From Chimonanthus salicifolius (lineage: Eukaryota; Streptophyta; Magnoliopsida; Laurales; Calycanthaceae): a DNA stretch of 64,000 nt. Positions 49,136 to 61,957 of the stretch are shown here, piece by piece. Location: assembly GCA_013350335.1 (NCBI GenBank), contig CM023537.1, positions 49,784,111-49,848,110 of the forward strand, read 5' to 3'. The position numbers and the translations under genes were made by a program. How positions within the stretch are numbered: position 1 is the stretch's first letter; each line of letters starts with the position of its first letter. The notes under the pieces were generated by a model, which had not been told where the DNA came from, did no database searches, and saw only the letters and a program-made list of their open reading frames with translations.

Positions 49136-49712
49136 TTATTTAATTTTTCTATTTATTTCTTCTCCAAATTACACTTATTCATTTTAATTTTCTTTCTAAG
49201 ATTAATTTTCCTAAAGACAAGGATTTGAACACTTGAATTAATATTTTATCTAGACATAATTTCAATTTTTGCTCAATATATTTTACTTGGGCTTTTTTAT
49301 TTTCTCTCCACTTAGTCGTTCAAATAAAAAAAAGAATTTAACTTGTACTTCTAATTAAGGGGAAAATCTATGCAATTGTAAGTTGATTATATTTAATAAG
49401 AAGTCTCAGTGTATTACCAAAAGAAATTTTAAATAAAACAATAACACACCAATACAAACAATTATTAAATTTTCCAAAGCCAGCTCTACCCATTTACCCT
49501 AACCCTTTATTTGGAACATGGTCACTACATCTTAAGTGGAGGAGGCTATGGACAGCAGACAATGAGTCTGGATCCTCTTAAGTGGAGAAGGCTATGGAGA
49601 ACCCGTTTGCTAGAAACCTAGGCAACAAGGATAGGGGGTGGATGGAAGGTAGAAGTAAATGTTAAAGGCGTATATATGTATTTTCCTTTTATTCTTAAGG
49701 GTAGTTTTATCC

Positions 49713-49880
49713 TCTTTTTTTTGTTTTTTTGAATTTACGTGTGGGAAACCGCGGGATACCCAGTGTAAAACCCCCACGGGTGGACCCCTACCCCTAAGGC
49801 ACACCAAGGTTAGGCCATGGGGGCTCGAACTCGTGACCTCCCGCTTCCTGAGGCGGGAGGTAACCAGCTGAGCTACACCC
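49713..49880 (-). mobile_element. tRNA-derived SINE in the copia 5' LTR
   Basis: On minus it starts GGGTGTAGCTCAGCTGGTTA, with box A, then GGTCACGAGTTCGAGCC (box B, plus positions 49822-49838), a non-tRNA body of about 90 bp, and an A-rich tail (poly-T at 49714-49730 on plus). The 3' LTR of the same copia lacks it, which proves insertion after the element arrived. Not a tRNA gene: the head does not fold into a full cloverleaf with an acceptor stem. Confidence 0.88.
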
Positions 49881-50766
49881 TAATTAGGGTTTTGTGTAGT
49901 GTTCTGTATATATATATATATATATATATACATTTTACTATGATTAATAAAGATAATCCTTGTTTCTTTCATGGTATCGTGAGCTAGGTTCCAAGTGCTT
50001 TGCATCTTGTCTTCCTACTGTAACTTGCATCTTCCAATCTGTTTTAACACCGATCTTGTTCTGCTCCGATCCTTCTTCGCCCTCAATTACGTGCATCATC
50101 ACCGTTTGTGAGCTTGAGTTTGTTGTCTTGCCGAGTCCAAAATCCAGGCAGCAGACCCGCCTTGCTACATGATCGATCCACCCAGTTCAACCATGCAATG
50201 TTTTTCGATCAGCTCCCACCATTTGTCTATTGCTGCATCAACGTTGTCCCTTTGTCGTTCCTCTATAGAGATTCCCACTGTTGTTCGCACTTTGCCTCTG
50301 CCTCATTCTCGTCCCATATCTGCAACCATTTTCACCTTGTTTTTTACTGGATCTGAGAAATCTTAGATTTGGTGTTCGTTTAGATGTGCAATCAGCACCC
50401 AATTTGCCAGATCTGAGCCCTTAGTTGCTCGTTGGCTTGGTTGCTTCTGCTTCCCCCCGTTCATGTGCAACCCAGATCTGTGACACACGACATTCTTTCT
50501 GTAGAACCAACACCGCCATCTGCACAACACAACCCTTCTTGCATAATTCCCTTGAGAATTTGGAATTAGAAGAACCTTGTGCAAAACCACCTAACCACTT
50601 AAGAACAAATCTCTCTGTTTTGCATCGCACGATCCTCTTAACACACAAGCCCAATCACATCAGGCCCATTCAGCATCCCACTTTTGTAGCCCAGTCACAT
50701 CAGGCCAATTTAGAAGCCCAGCCACAACAAGCCCATTCAGTAGCCCAGTTTTAAAGCACAGTTACA

Positions 50767-53700
50767 ATGGCCGGTGAACATGATGATTTTCTTTAAGCAA
50801 TCAGTGTTAAATTGAATGAAAATAACTACACTTATTGGGCATACGTTATAAAAAAAAATTGACGGTAAATAATGTGTGGGGTTACATTTCTAGAAAAATT
50901 GTTGCTCCCACGAACACAAAGGCAGAAGATTATGCTCAATCATTGGTTACTTGGAACACAAATAACTCCAAAATCATCACATGGATCAATAACTTGGTTG
51001 AGCTCTCTATCGGTATGCAACTTGCCAAGTTTTCTATAGCCAAAGCAATTTGGGATCACTTACAGAGGTTGTATAAACAGTCTAACTTCGCTAAGAGACA
51101 CCAAATCGAGAATGACATTCGCATGGTTCGATAGAGAAATATGAGCATTCAACAGATTTATTCCGTTATGACTGGTTTGTAGGATCAACTTGCATTAACA
51201 GAACCTGCAGACCTCAGTTCCAACGAACTTTATTGCACTTATAGAGAAGAAGGACGACTTGTTCAATTTTTTACAGCTCTTCGGGATGATTTTGAAGCAT
51301 TTTAAGGCTTTATTCTTCGTCATAGTCCCCTTCCCTCTGTTGATGAGTTGGTTTACGAACTCTTAGCTGAAGACGTTTGTCACGCCCCGACCCGATAGTG
51401 GGCCCAGAAAGGCAAATGATTTTTTTTTATATAATAATAATCTCCAACCACCTAATATCATAACTTAGCTGGATCCTCAAGATAAACATTTAAGCCCATA
51501 ATAATAAAATGTCACACGTGCTCTTCTCACATTGACTCAAACATATACCATATCTACCCATACACAAACACATATCATACAAACAAATATTTCCATTATA
51601 CCATTAAAGTTACGAACGAAGACAAGATAGTTTAATACATGCTTAGATTAAACTACCACAGGCGGTACTGAAATCAATAAAACATCATCATCTCGCAACT
51701 AGATATAATAAACGTATTATCCATCATAGAAAAATACGATCATCTGCAAAAGCTCCTTCATCTTAAGGCAGCAATGGAGGTTCCTCTGCTCTAGTGCTAA
51801 ACTTGAAATGTAAGAGACGTTAGCTTCTTAGCCCAGTGAAGAGAACTTAAATAACATAATATCAAAGGTTAAATAATGTAGTCAAACTTTTGTAAATATC
51901 ATATTATCAGTATTGGTTTACTCTACCAATAAAATCATTTTACTCAAATCACAAATGGTCTCATATATCAATTTTTACCAATTTACCACAAATGATCTCA
52001 TATACCATTTTTACCAACTTACCACAAGTGGTCTCATATACCATTTTCAAATTACCACCACTGCCACATCACTATCACACATACGAAGCACTACTCTAGC
52101 TTCCCAAATGCATTAAGTCCCGACACGGTCAAACTGCAACATCTTGCAAAATCTCAACTGACCCAACGGTCTGACCTCAGCGGCCAATAATAGCTTAACG
52201 ACTAAATATGTGATAAAGCTTAACTAACCTAAAGGTCCAACCTCAGTGGCCAATAATAGCCTAACGTCTAAATGTGTGATGGCAATACCAATAACCAAAT
52301 TCTTACCAGAAAATAAATCTAATATCTCTTACCATAATGTTCAAGCACATCGGAGAATTTCAATTTCAAAAACATAATTGTTGTGCATAATAATCATCAT
52401 CATATATCAATATTCATATATCTCAGTAAATCATCAGTATCTAGGCATGTAAGTGAGTTCATTCTCCGTTATAGATTACTAGACCTCAACTTCCTGATAC
52501 CGTATTATGCTTCCTTTCTAATAGTTAGAACAACTCTCATCCCTTATATGGAAGTATTGTCAAGTCTCGTTTTTTGGACCATTTAGTCTTTTCCATTTGT
52601 ATAGTGTCCATGAAACCACTCATTGCCTTTAGAATCTAGGTTTTTTAAACCTATTTAACTGATCCAATTCGATTAAGTCTCCTCACCGTTAACTATCGGG
52701 TATACGCAGGAATCTGTAATACACAATAAAATACAAGTAAACACATATTCACAGACAATACAATACATATCCATAGTACAATCTAACTTTCTAATTTAGC
52801 TTTTCCGAAAATCTCAAAGGAGATGGTTGTGAGTCCACACTATAGGTTACTACTCCATTTTAAATTGATGTAAGAAGAGTTAGCCATTCAAAACACTCAA
52901 ATAAAAAGAAAATGAAAGTACTCAGTGCCCAGTCTCGTATTTTTTTGGCACCAGGAAAGTATTAAGACTTTGCCTAGAGGATACAATACATGAATGTAAA
53001 CTACTCAGGCCACTACACATATTGTCTTCTGGATTAGGACCACGAAGATGTATTGAGTTAGGCCTAGAGAGGTATAGAAATGTAAAAGCCTCAGGCCACT
53101 ACTCATATTGTCTTTGGGATAGGATTATGGAGAGAAATTGAGTTAGGCCTAGATAGTACAGTAAAATAAACTACTTAGTGCCCGATCCCTTTTTACCAAC
53201 AAGCTGCGTTACAGCTAGAGAGTATCGGCCTTGAAGTGAGCACTCAAAGAGATAAAATAAACACACAAGTAGTTAGAGTCAATTTCATTTTAAATTTATA
53301 ATAATGGTCTTTGAAACTGATTAGTAAATTATATTTCCAAATTTTACAAATTTAGAAACAATTTCAAAAATTCTTTTCAAATTCTATTACTAAAACAACG
53401 AAGGACAAATGTAACATTTTAATTTCAAAAACTACACATATCACATATATTAAAATGTCAACATGAATAACTTAATTAATTTACATAGCCTAAAATAATT
53501 TAACTCTCCAAGTTATTTCTTAAATTTAAAATCATTAACAAAACCAAAATAGAATTTGTCAAACTACTAATTTGAATAAAAACTAAGATCTTAAATGGAA
53601 TTTAAACTATACATATATATGTTTGAGACTTTTCTAAAATACATATGAGAACCAACTTAACCATACAATTTCTTAAACCCATTCAAAATTTTAACTAAAT

Positions 53701-56700
53701 TAAATAAACAAAAGAATTACCTTTCTTAAATAGATAAGTCAAATATTTTTTTTACATAACCACACAATTTCAAAGAAAACAAAATAAAGTAACCAATCTA
53801 AGTTCATAGAATAGTTTAAATCAGTAAATACATTAAAGGCCTAATTTACTAAGTTTTAAAAAGACATAATCACTTCAACCAATTATTATAAATCATTTTA
53901 TTTGATCAATTTAAACCAAATCTTGAAATCCACTTTAAACTTAATCACAGTTTTAAGGCAATCAAATCAAAATATAACTTTCTCAAAAATCATCTTTTGT
54001 TATTTCATATATATATATATATATTTCACTTAAAAATCCAACTAAAATTATAAATTAAAATAAATATTTAAAATAAAAGGTCACCTCAAAGCTTGACGGA
54101 CTGCAGCGTTAGAAGTGAAAAAAAAAAAAGAACAGATAGATAAGAGAGGGTGAGATGAAAAGTGAGAGAATGTTTTTTTTTTAAAAAATCTTCTTTCCTC
54201 CCTCACAAGCCACCTTATTTTATATATGGGGTTCCTTGGCAACCAAGTTTCTAGACTACTAGAGTAGATTAGCATGTGGATTTACATGCATTGAATACAT
54301 TTTACTTTATAAAAATCTTCTCCTCCATCTCTCATTTCACTTGAGATATATAACAAGTGGGTGAATTACAGCCATACACGTTATTTGGCTACAAGCTACT
54401 TAGCTTTTGGATAACTATTCATTTATTATATTATTTTATATTTTATTTTAAAAATCTCCATCTTTATTCAAATGATTAATTTATTACTTATCATCTTGAA
54501 AACACATCTTTAAAATATCTCCTCCTAAGTTGAGTATTTTCAAGGTCCTATTAAACTAATCCAAGCAATCCAATAAATTGGGTATATAAAATTAGAAATA
54601 CCATAAAAAAATTAGAGAGAAAATACATTTAAAATCCAATGATTTAAACAAAATCAGTCAAATGTCAAATTTCTAAAATATAAAATAGTAATTTTGGAAA
54701 ATTTCTGACTTTACGGTTAGACCGCCTAAATTCATCTGATAAAACATTCTAAAGTCTCGAGGTATTTTGACACTCCTAAATATTTAAAAATAAACATTTT
54801 ATAAAAATAAGGAAATCTCAGACAGCTCAAAAATTATACTTTTGAAAATCGGAATGTCAGTCGGTAAAATTCTTTAAACTTAGAATTTTAAAACTAAATA
54901 TTTCTTTGCAATTTGATAAATTAAATATTACACATTATTTTAAAAGTCTCAGACGGAGAAAATTTAGATAATTTTAATTTTTCCACTACACTTAAACAAG
55001 TCGGATTCACAGGCTTCCGGACTCGGATCGAGTCAAACTTTGACTCCAAAGAAAACCCACTTATTAATATTTTAGATTAACGGGTCACTAATTACAATTA
55101 ACAACTAAGTTCACATAAGTAGACACTATTTTGGGTCGGGGTATTACAAAGTTCGCTTAAAGTCTCATGCTGGAAATGGTCTTCTGTCTATACATCGTTA
55201 GACTGTCTTAGCTACGCCATCCAAACCTCCCTCTAGTTCACAGACTCGATAACGCCAAGGTGGGAGAGTTGCAATTGATGATTGTATTTACTATAAATAG
55301 TAGGGTCACTGGAAGGCACAATGTCCTTTATTATTGAAAAGATAGAACGACAAGTGCCAACACCAAAGCAACATCGCAAATCCACAGTTGTTCCGTCTAG
55401 GAATGAGTCATCACCTTCTACTCCTTCACTATCCATCCATGCAGACCAGTTGCAGAAATTTCTTTATTCTCATCAGCCTAATACATTGTCCACTGTTTCT
55501 CCATCCATAGATTGCCTCCTTCAGCTTTTTCAAGTATTTCTCCCTCTACATAGGTCTTCGACTCAGGAGCCACTCATCACATGTCTAATGATCTTTCTCG
55601 ATTTACGTCTTTATCTCATTCCAACTCATCTGTTTATGTGCTCACTGCTAATGGTACTCCCATGCCATTGGCAAGTGTTGGTTCTATTTTGCCTTCTCCA
55701 TTATGTCTTTTTGATGTTTATTGATTTCCACATCTTATCCTAAATTTAATTTCTATAAGTCAGTTATATGATTTTGGGTATGCTGTTCATTTTCTCCTAC
55801 TGCGTGTTTTGTGCAGGATCCCCATTCCAAGAGGATGATTGGGATCGGTCGTAAAGAAGGAAGATTATATGTGTTAGAGCAACTTTGTGTTCCTGATGTC
55901 ACTGCAACTTCAGTTGATTTGTCAACTTTTCGTTTGAGTCCCAGTTCATCTAGTTTTTTATTTATGGCATTCTCAGCTTGGACATGTTTCTCATTCACGT
56001 TTAAAGTATTTAGCCTCTCAGGAGCTTTAGGAAATTTACATTGTAATGACATTTCTGATTGTAGTGGATGTAAACTTGCAAAGGTTTTTACATTTCCTTT
56101 TAATAATAGTTCATCAATATCTCTTGCTCCTTTTGATTTGATTCATTTTGATGTGTGTGACAAACTCCTATTTCCAGAAAATGGGGGTCTCGATATTTTT
56201 TGTCTTTTATTGATGACTATTTTCGATATTGTTGGATTTATTTGATGAAACATCGTTCTAAATACTTTACAATTTTCCAAAATTTTTGTGTACCCATTCG
56301 TAAACAGTTCTTTGCCACTATCAAATGCTTTAGAGGTGATTTGGGGGGATAGTATACCTCTGGTGATTTCTCACATTTGCTTGCCTCGGATGAGACCGTT
56401 CATCAGTCCTCATGCACTAACACTCCCAAGCAGAATGGCGTTGCGGAAAGAAAACATCGGCATATCATTGAAACTTCTCGCTCTATGTTACTCTCTACTA
56501 GCGTTTCTAGAGTCTTTTGAGGAGAAGCAGTTCTCACCGCAAGTCATGTGATTAACAGAATTGCTTATGCCGTTTCTTCTGGCAAATCTTCATTTGAACG
56601 ATTATATGGTAAAATTGCAGACTATTTCTTTTTGAAAGTTTTTTGTTGTACATGTTTTGCACTTTGTCCTCACAGTCAGTGCACAAAATTATTTGCACGC

Positions 56701-58640
56701 CCTGCAATGTGTGTTTTTCTAGGTTATTATGAGGGACGAAAATGATACCACTATTATGATCCTATTGCGCAAAAATTGTATGTATCTCGTCATTTTATTT
56801 TTTTTGAACATATTCATTTCTAGTATATTCCTTATAATTCTAGCTCTGTTAATAAATCTGAGCTCCTATACATTGATCTTTTTTTTTTCTGATATTGATG
56901 ATTTGTCTGTGCCTGATAAAGTGCTTGCATTATCTAACTTTGTTCCTCCTATTTCTTCTACTCCTGTTGAAGTCATATCCTCGACAAATATTAATCCTCC
57001 ATCTCCACCGACTGACTCTCCTTCAACTTCTGATGATGTGGATCTTGTTACTCCCCGTATCCTTCTAGAATTCGTAAGCCTCCTAATCGCTTTGCTTATT
57101 CTCATGAAGATTTTGATTATTCTTATTACTCTACTTCATTTTCTTCGTTTCTTACTTCTATTCACGCTCTGTTTGAACCAACCTCTTATAAGGAAGCTAT
57201 TTGTGATCCGTTTTGGCAATATGCTATGGATGAAGAGCTTTCTGCACTGCATAAGACTAGCACATGGATTTGGTACTCTTCCTCCGGACACACATGCAAT
57301 TGGCTACAAATGGTTGTATAAAATTAAGACCAAGTTTGACGGTTCCGTGGAGAGCGATAAGGCCTGAATAGTTGTGAAGGGTTTTGCACAAGAATATGGC
57401 ATTGATTACAAGGAGACCTTTTCTCCTGTTGCAAAGATGATTTATGTCAGTACTTTGATTGCAGTTGCCTCAATTCATAAGTGGAGTTTGTCGCAGATGG
57501 ATGTTAAAAATGTCATTTTGAATGGAGATCTCTGTGAAGAATTTTATATGATTCCTCCCCCAAGTGTTTCTCATAATCCTGGTGAAGTATACAGAATTCG
57601 AAAGACATTATATGGTCTATAACAGGCACCTCGTGCTTGGTTTGAAAAGTTCTCCACGGTGATTGGTTCTCTTGGATTTCAATCCAGTGCTCATGACTTG
57701 GCACTTTTTCTTCATTCCACCTCCGCTGGCCATATTCTCTTGCTTTTGTATGTTGATGATATGATCTTAAGAGGTGATGATCTTGATGGCATTACACAGT
57801 TGAAGGTACAATTGCACAGACAATTTGAAATGAAAAACTTAGGGCCATTGCGATGCTTTCTTGGGATAGAAGTTGCATTTTCTCCCAAAGGTTACCTTCT
57901 CTCCCAATCTAAATATGCTGCAGATGTTCTTTAGAAAGCTCGTATTACTGACACTAGACCAATTACGACTCCTTTAGAGCTCAGTGTTCGGTATACTCCC
58001 TCTGATGGTGTGCCTTTAGCTGACCCTGCTTTGTATCGCACTATAGTTGGGAGCTTAGTCTATCTCATTACTACGTTGTCAGATATTGCATATACGGTTC
58101 ATGTTGTCAGCCGTTTTGTCTCTGAACCTACCTCGGTTCATTGGGCAGTTGTCATCCACATTTTGTGATACATTCATGGCACTTATACTAGAGTCTGTTA
58201 CTTCCATCTTCATTTGTTTTGGAGCTTCGAGCCTTCTCTGATGTTGGTTGAGCTGGTGATCCTTCTAATCGTAAGTTTACTACTGGCTTTTGTATTTTTC
58301 TGGGTAACTCTGTCATTTCCTGGAGAAGCAAAAAACATGATGTTGTTGCTTATTCGTCTACTGAGGCTGATTATCTAGCTATGGCCTCTACCATTGCTAA
58401 TATTGTTTGGTTTCCTTGGTTACTTGCAGATATGGGCGTCTCTTTTTTTGTTCCCACGCCTATGTATTGCGATAACGAAAGTGTTATTCAAATATCACAT
58501 AACACTGTTTTCCATGAGCACACCAAGCATATTGAGTTGGATTGTCACTTTGTGCGGCATCATCTTCAATATGGCACGATTTTTCTCCCATTTGTGTCTT
58601 CTGCCCTGCAGTTGGCTGACTTCTTCATGAAGTCTCACAC
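50767..58640 (+). pseudogene. Copia gag-pol, interrupted and mutated
   Basis: Gag starts at ATG 50767 with the copia gag pattern (the LNENNYTYW-like start, TWNTNNSKIITWI, IWDHLQRLY) and is cut at 51377 by a solo LTR. It resumes at 55149. A zinc knuckle near 55272-55330 has lost a Cys. Protease DSGATHHM lies at 55560-55583. The integrase zinc region and core follow at about 55820-56740. RT occupies about 57200-57950 with GYKWLYKIK, MDVKNVILNGDL and the YVDDM catalytic box near 57748. RNase H follows to about 58640 with a CDNESVIQI block. Stops (such as 51133, 57364, 57619, 57932) and frameshifts make it dead. Confidence 0.9.
51378..55148 (-). mobile_element. Solo LTR (family C/D) inside copia gag, minus orientation
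   Basis: On plus it starts TGTCACGCCCCGACCC and ends GGGTCGGGGTATTACA. The TSD is ACGTT at 51373-51377 against AAGTT at 55149-55153, one mismatch. The gag reading sense suggests AAGTT was the original. It is the same family as 45656-48344 but 1.1 kb longer. Its middle (52200-54000) has TA-rich and repeated CCTCAG.GGCCAATAATAGC blocks. No coding body. Confidence 0.9.
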
Positions 58641-58845
58641 TGTTATACACTTCCAATTTCTTAGCAAACTCTCGATGCGTAACACTGTAACATTATGAGT
58701 TTGAGGGTGGGTGTTAAAGATGTATATATGTAATTTCCTTATATTCTTAAGGGTAATTTTGTCATTTTCCTAATTAGGGTTTTGTGTAGTGTTCTGTATA
58801 TATAAATTCCTTTTAATATGATAAAGATGATCGTTGTTTCTTTCA

Positions 58846-59597
58846 GTAACATGATCGAGGTGGATCAAGATAGACAACATCATTGAGAAGGAAGATAGAA
58901 CTTTCGGGGTTTGACTTGACATTTCTGAATTTTTTAGAGGTATTACGATGATGACTTTGTTGACTAACTAGAAATTGTCGAAAGCATCTTCGAGTACAAG
59001 AATGTACCAGATCTTAAGAAGGTACAACGGTTATGGTATTGAAAGGTCATAATGGACAAACAAATTAGATGGAAAAGAAAATACAATCTTAGGATAAACT
59101 TCGATTGAGTAACTTTCAGACGAAGTGCACAATCGAAGAGAAGTTCTATAACATGATTATAGATGGAATAAGTTGTACAAATGTGGTGTCTAAACATGCG
59201 GTGGAGAAATTGATACTGAAGATGGAGAAGTTACTCAAACTGTACCGAGTATCGTGATCCAAATGAGGTAACGAAGTTTTGGTGAATAAATATTGTTTAG
59301 TTTCTTTCTCCATTGGGAATAAATATTTCGATGATACCTAGTGTAATCTCATATCTATGGATGTTTGTCAATTGTTATTGGGTAGATTTTGGTAGCATGA
59401 CAAGGACATAATACATGAAGGGAAAAAGAACATCTATTCATTCACCAAGGATGGAGTTAAAATAAGATTAGGACCAATATAATGTAAAGAGAAAATAATG
59501 GAGTACATAGAACGGACTGAACATCCGACGACAGATGAGCAACTAAATCTACCTTCACCAGTGTACGATAATTATCCCGACATTAATACTATTGACG
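58846..59597 (+). pseudogene. Ty3/gypsy gag end and retropepsin region of remnant G
   Basis: Reads, with stops, as gag (EYKNVPDLKKVQ near 58991-59025) and then a retropepsin: CTIEEKFYNMIIDG..SCTNVVSKHAVEKL near 59130-59215, MDVCQLLLGR near 59358, KNIYSFTKDGVKI near 59427. In the usual form the active site is DSG or DTG after MII; here the expected residues are altered (MIIDGIS). It is cut at 59597 by a TRIM. Confidence 0.72.
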
Positions 59598-60204
59598 TGT
59601 GATACCCTGCACTTTGCCCAAAACTGATGTGGGAAAAGACCCACATTGGTTTGGGAGAAAGAGGGGTGAGGGGTTATATGAAACCAACCCCTTGTACTCT
59701 TGTGTGAGGCCTTTTGGGCCTGGCCATGTGGACCAGGGCCCAGGAACAAAATCATGCGGGTTCGAGCTTGTGTTGGAGGCCGAAAGCGGACAATATCACA
59801 CTGAGTCAAGGCCTAAGCCCTGTTTTCGGGTCGGATCGTTACAAATTTGGTATCAGAGTCGAGTTCAACACTCGGACTGTGTGGGCTTTCCTCCTTCCCT
59901 GGAGTTGTTGAGCTGGACCGGGTCGAATCGGGGACGGTTCGAGGCTTTGGAGGGGTGATTGTGATACCCTGCACTTTGCCCAAAACTAATGTGGGAAAAG
60001 TCCCACATCAGTTTGGGAGATCGGGGGTGAGGGGTTATATGAAGCCAACCCCTTGTACTTTTGTGTGAGGCCTTTTGGGCCTGGCCATGTGGGCCAGGGC
60101 CTAGGAACAAAACCGTGCGGGTTCGAACTTGTGTGCAAGGCTCAAAACGGACAATATCAAACTGAGTCAAGCCCTAAGTCCTGTTTTCGGGTCTGGTCGT
60201 TACA
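59598..60204 (+). mobile_element. TRIM retrotransposon, second subfamily
   Basis: LTRs 59598-59843 and 59960-60204 start TGTGATACCCTGCACTTTGC and end CGTTACA. They enclose 116 bp that begin AATTTGGTATCAGAGTC (primer binding site) and end with a TTTGGAGGGGTGAT purine tract. The TSD is GACG or GACGT (59594-59597 against 60205-60208). It shares the GGACAATAT and GTGCGGGTTCGA modules with the TRIMs at 7326 and 15526 but is clearly a separate subfamily. It interrupts remnant G. Confidence 0.93.
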
Positions 60205-61073
60205 GACGTGTTTGTATTTTTAGAACAAGGTGAAAAGAGATAGTTGGAAAAATGGATGGTTAAGCCAATAACGCAGGAGACAATCCATGAATTCTCAATT
60301 CAACACTTAAAGAAGATACTACATCAGAACGACCCGATGGAAACTTATAATCCATCACAGACAATTGTCGAGGATATGGTTCACGTGGATCCCGTTTGGG
60401 ATAGTTTATATCTCATACTGACAGTTGACATCAGTTTGACAAATCTTATGGATAACGGGGTCTGACAGGTGACAATTTGAAGATTTGGCATTTCAACTCG
60501 ATGTCGTAAGAAGAATCTCAATGTAAGGAGGAAAAAGAGATGGTTGAATGCCATTTTTTCTCTTGCTCGTGTTGTTTGACGAAACTCGAGGATGAGTTCA
60601 TCTTAACTAAGGGAGAATTATGCAGACATCGAACCCAATGAGTTCGACAATGACCCAGATCAAGACCCAATTGGATGAAATCAATGAATTAGTTCTCTGA
60701 ATCCATGCTTGGATCGATGGAGGGAAACGATGGCAACAAACACAATCCATTGGATCCACTTGCAGTAGAAATGGAGCCCATTTGCCTAAGTTTTGGGCCT
60801 GGGCTCATGTGGAAATGATTTTGGTCTCCAAGAAGGCCCATAAACCCCTGAGCCCAATTGCTGCCAATGCAATGAGCCCACAAAATCCACATCAGCTCTG
60901 ACACAGGGACCCACTAAGTGCCAACTAGGGCAGAGAACCACTCAAGAGCAGACGTGGTTGTGCATGGGCCCAAGAACGGAAGGTGTTTCCCTCCATGTGC
61001 AAGCATCGATTTAGAACGCCCAGAAAAGGAAAACATTCCCTTGGACGGTGTTGTGGAGTTGGGGTAGATCATG
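60205..61073 (+). pseudogene. Pol C-terminal region and 3' non-coding part of remnant G
   Basis: Directly after the TRIM the frame resumes (VFVFLEQGEKR) and runs through an open piece at 60244-60465 that I cannot assign, then a KLEDEF..TKGE..YADIEPNEFDN pattern near 60583-60650, which is how many plant gypsy polyproteins end. From 60700 on there is non-coding DNA leading to the 3' LTR. No reverse transcriptase or integrase motif was seen. Confidence 0.5.
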
Positions 61074-61957
61074 GTAACAAACACCGTTCTCGGGATAATA
61101 ACGGCAACTGTTAATAACGGGATATTTTCAATTTCTCAGATTTTTAACGGGAATTTAACGGGAAAATCTCGCGGAAAATATAAATATTTAAAAAATAATA
61201 AAAATAAATATAATAATTAATTAATTCTCATCTTACACTTCTTGAGTAAAAAAAAATAGCATATAAATCTATTAAATAGAAAGTCTATTTAATATATATC
61301 GTTATCCACATCCTTAATTTATCAGTCGTTGTAAGGAAAATTCCAAAACCAAAACCTGCTTTAACCAGAGGGTACTATCGTAAATAGAAACGCCATTGCA
61401 GGGCACTTATCCAGCTCTTCTCCTCGTAAGACAACCAGAAAAGAAGACGGAGATCCTCCCCCTTTTCTGTTCAATTCCAGGCTTTCAGCAACTAAAGGGA
61501 GAAGAAGAAAAGGTAGAACCAAAGTACCCTAGAACATCATCGAATTTACGAATCGTGGTAGTTCCTTTTTGTTTTATTGGGAAGAGTCTCTGGAGCTTTG
61601 GAAGCAAGATTTCGATCTCAAAAACCAGGGCTTTTGGAGGAGTTTCGAACGGATCTAGGATTTTTAAGTTGTATTAGTTTCTCGCACGCGCGGGAGTGGT
61701 GCAGCTGCAGGCTGCCGCGTGTGGGCGTGCGGCCGAGCTGCTCCTTCAGTCCTTCGATAGTCCGATTTCGATTTTCGAACGGGATGTAAACTAAACGTTT
61801 TTAACGCATTTTTATCTTTTCTCGCGTTATTAACACGTTTTTACCGTTAAATTTCCGATAATAACGGCATCGGCGTTAAAAACACGATTTTAACGCGAGA
61901 ACGGTATTTTGCCAGTATTATCGCGGTATAAATGAAAATACCGACGATATTTGTTAC
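61074..61957. mobile_element. Non-autonomous element with GTAACAAA ends and foreign core, copy 3
   Basis: The left end GTAACAAACACCGTTCTCGG and the inverted right end GTAACAAATATCGTCGG match each other and the two copies near 10 kb. The subterminal blocks also match: ATAACGG, ATATTTTCAATT, then CGTTATTAACACG near 61820. Unlike the small copies (about 320 bp) it carries an extra core of about 450 bp, 61330-61790, of higher GC with a plant-exon-like look. The TSD was not resolved. Confidence 0.65.

Larger units (their letters stand above)
34456..49529 (-). mobile_element. Solo LTR (family E), minus orientation, split by later insertions
   Basis: Starts TGTAACAGCCCTCCC at 34456 and ends GGTCACTACA at 49529, flanked by an exact 5-bp TSD, TCTTA, at 34451-34455 and 49530-49534. 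On the minus strand its end has the hairpin plus ACTCGCGTCGTGAC module (34526-34580) and, further in, a TGGGCGCGTTGACTAAG block (about 34936) and GTAGGTTTTCCTAC near 35702. It holds a pogo remnant (36398-37117) and the whole MULE (38488-49135). Without these it is about 3.7 kb. No coding body, so it is a solo LTR. Confidence 0.88.
49660..58845 (+). mobile_element. Ty1/copia retrotransposon, decayed, carrying a solo LTR and a SINE
   Basis: Short LTRs start TGTTAAAG and end TTGTTTCTTTCA: 5' at 49660-49971 (enlarged by a SINE) and 3' at 58712-58845 (134 bp). The primer binding site TGGTATCGTGAGC follows at 49972. A TTGAGGGTGGG polypurine tract precedes the 3' LTR. The TSD is GTAAA at 49655-49659 against GTAAC at 58846-58850, one mismatch. 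Gene order gag-protease-integrase-RT-RNase H is that of copia. Without insertions it is about 5.2 kb. Short LTRs suggest an Ale/Retrofit-like lineage (inference). Confidence 0.92.

Noticed and set aside
49822..49880. A tRNA gene on the minus strand (box A and box B present)
   Set aside because: The sequence has a non-tRNA body and A-rich tail, no acceptor-stem pairing, and a second truncated copy at 8797-8913; it is a SINE.
56866..57105. Acidic antisense ORF in copia pol
   Set aside because: A shadow frame of the Pro/Ser-rich linker of copia pol on the opposite strand.
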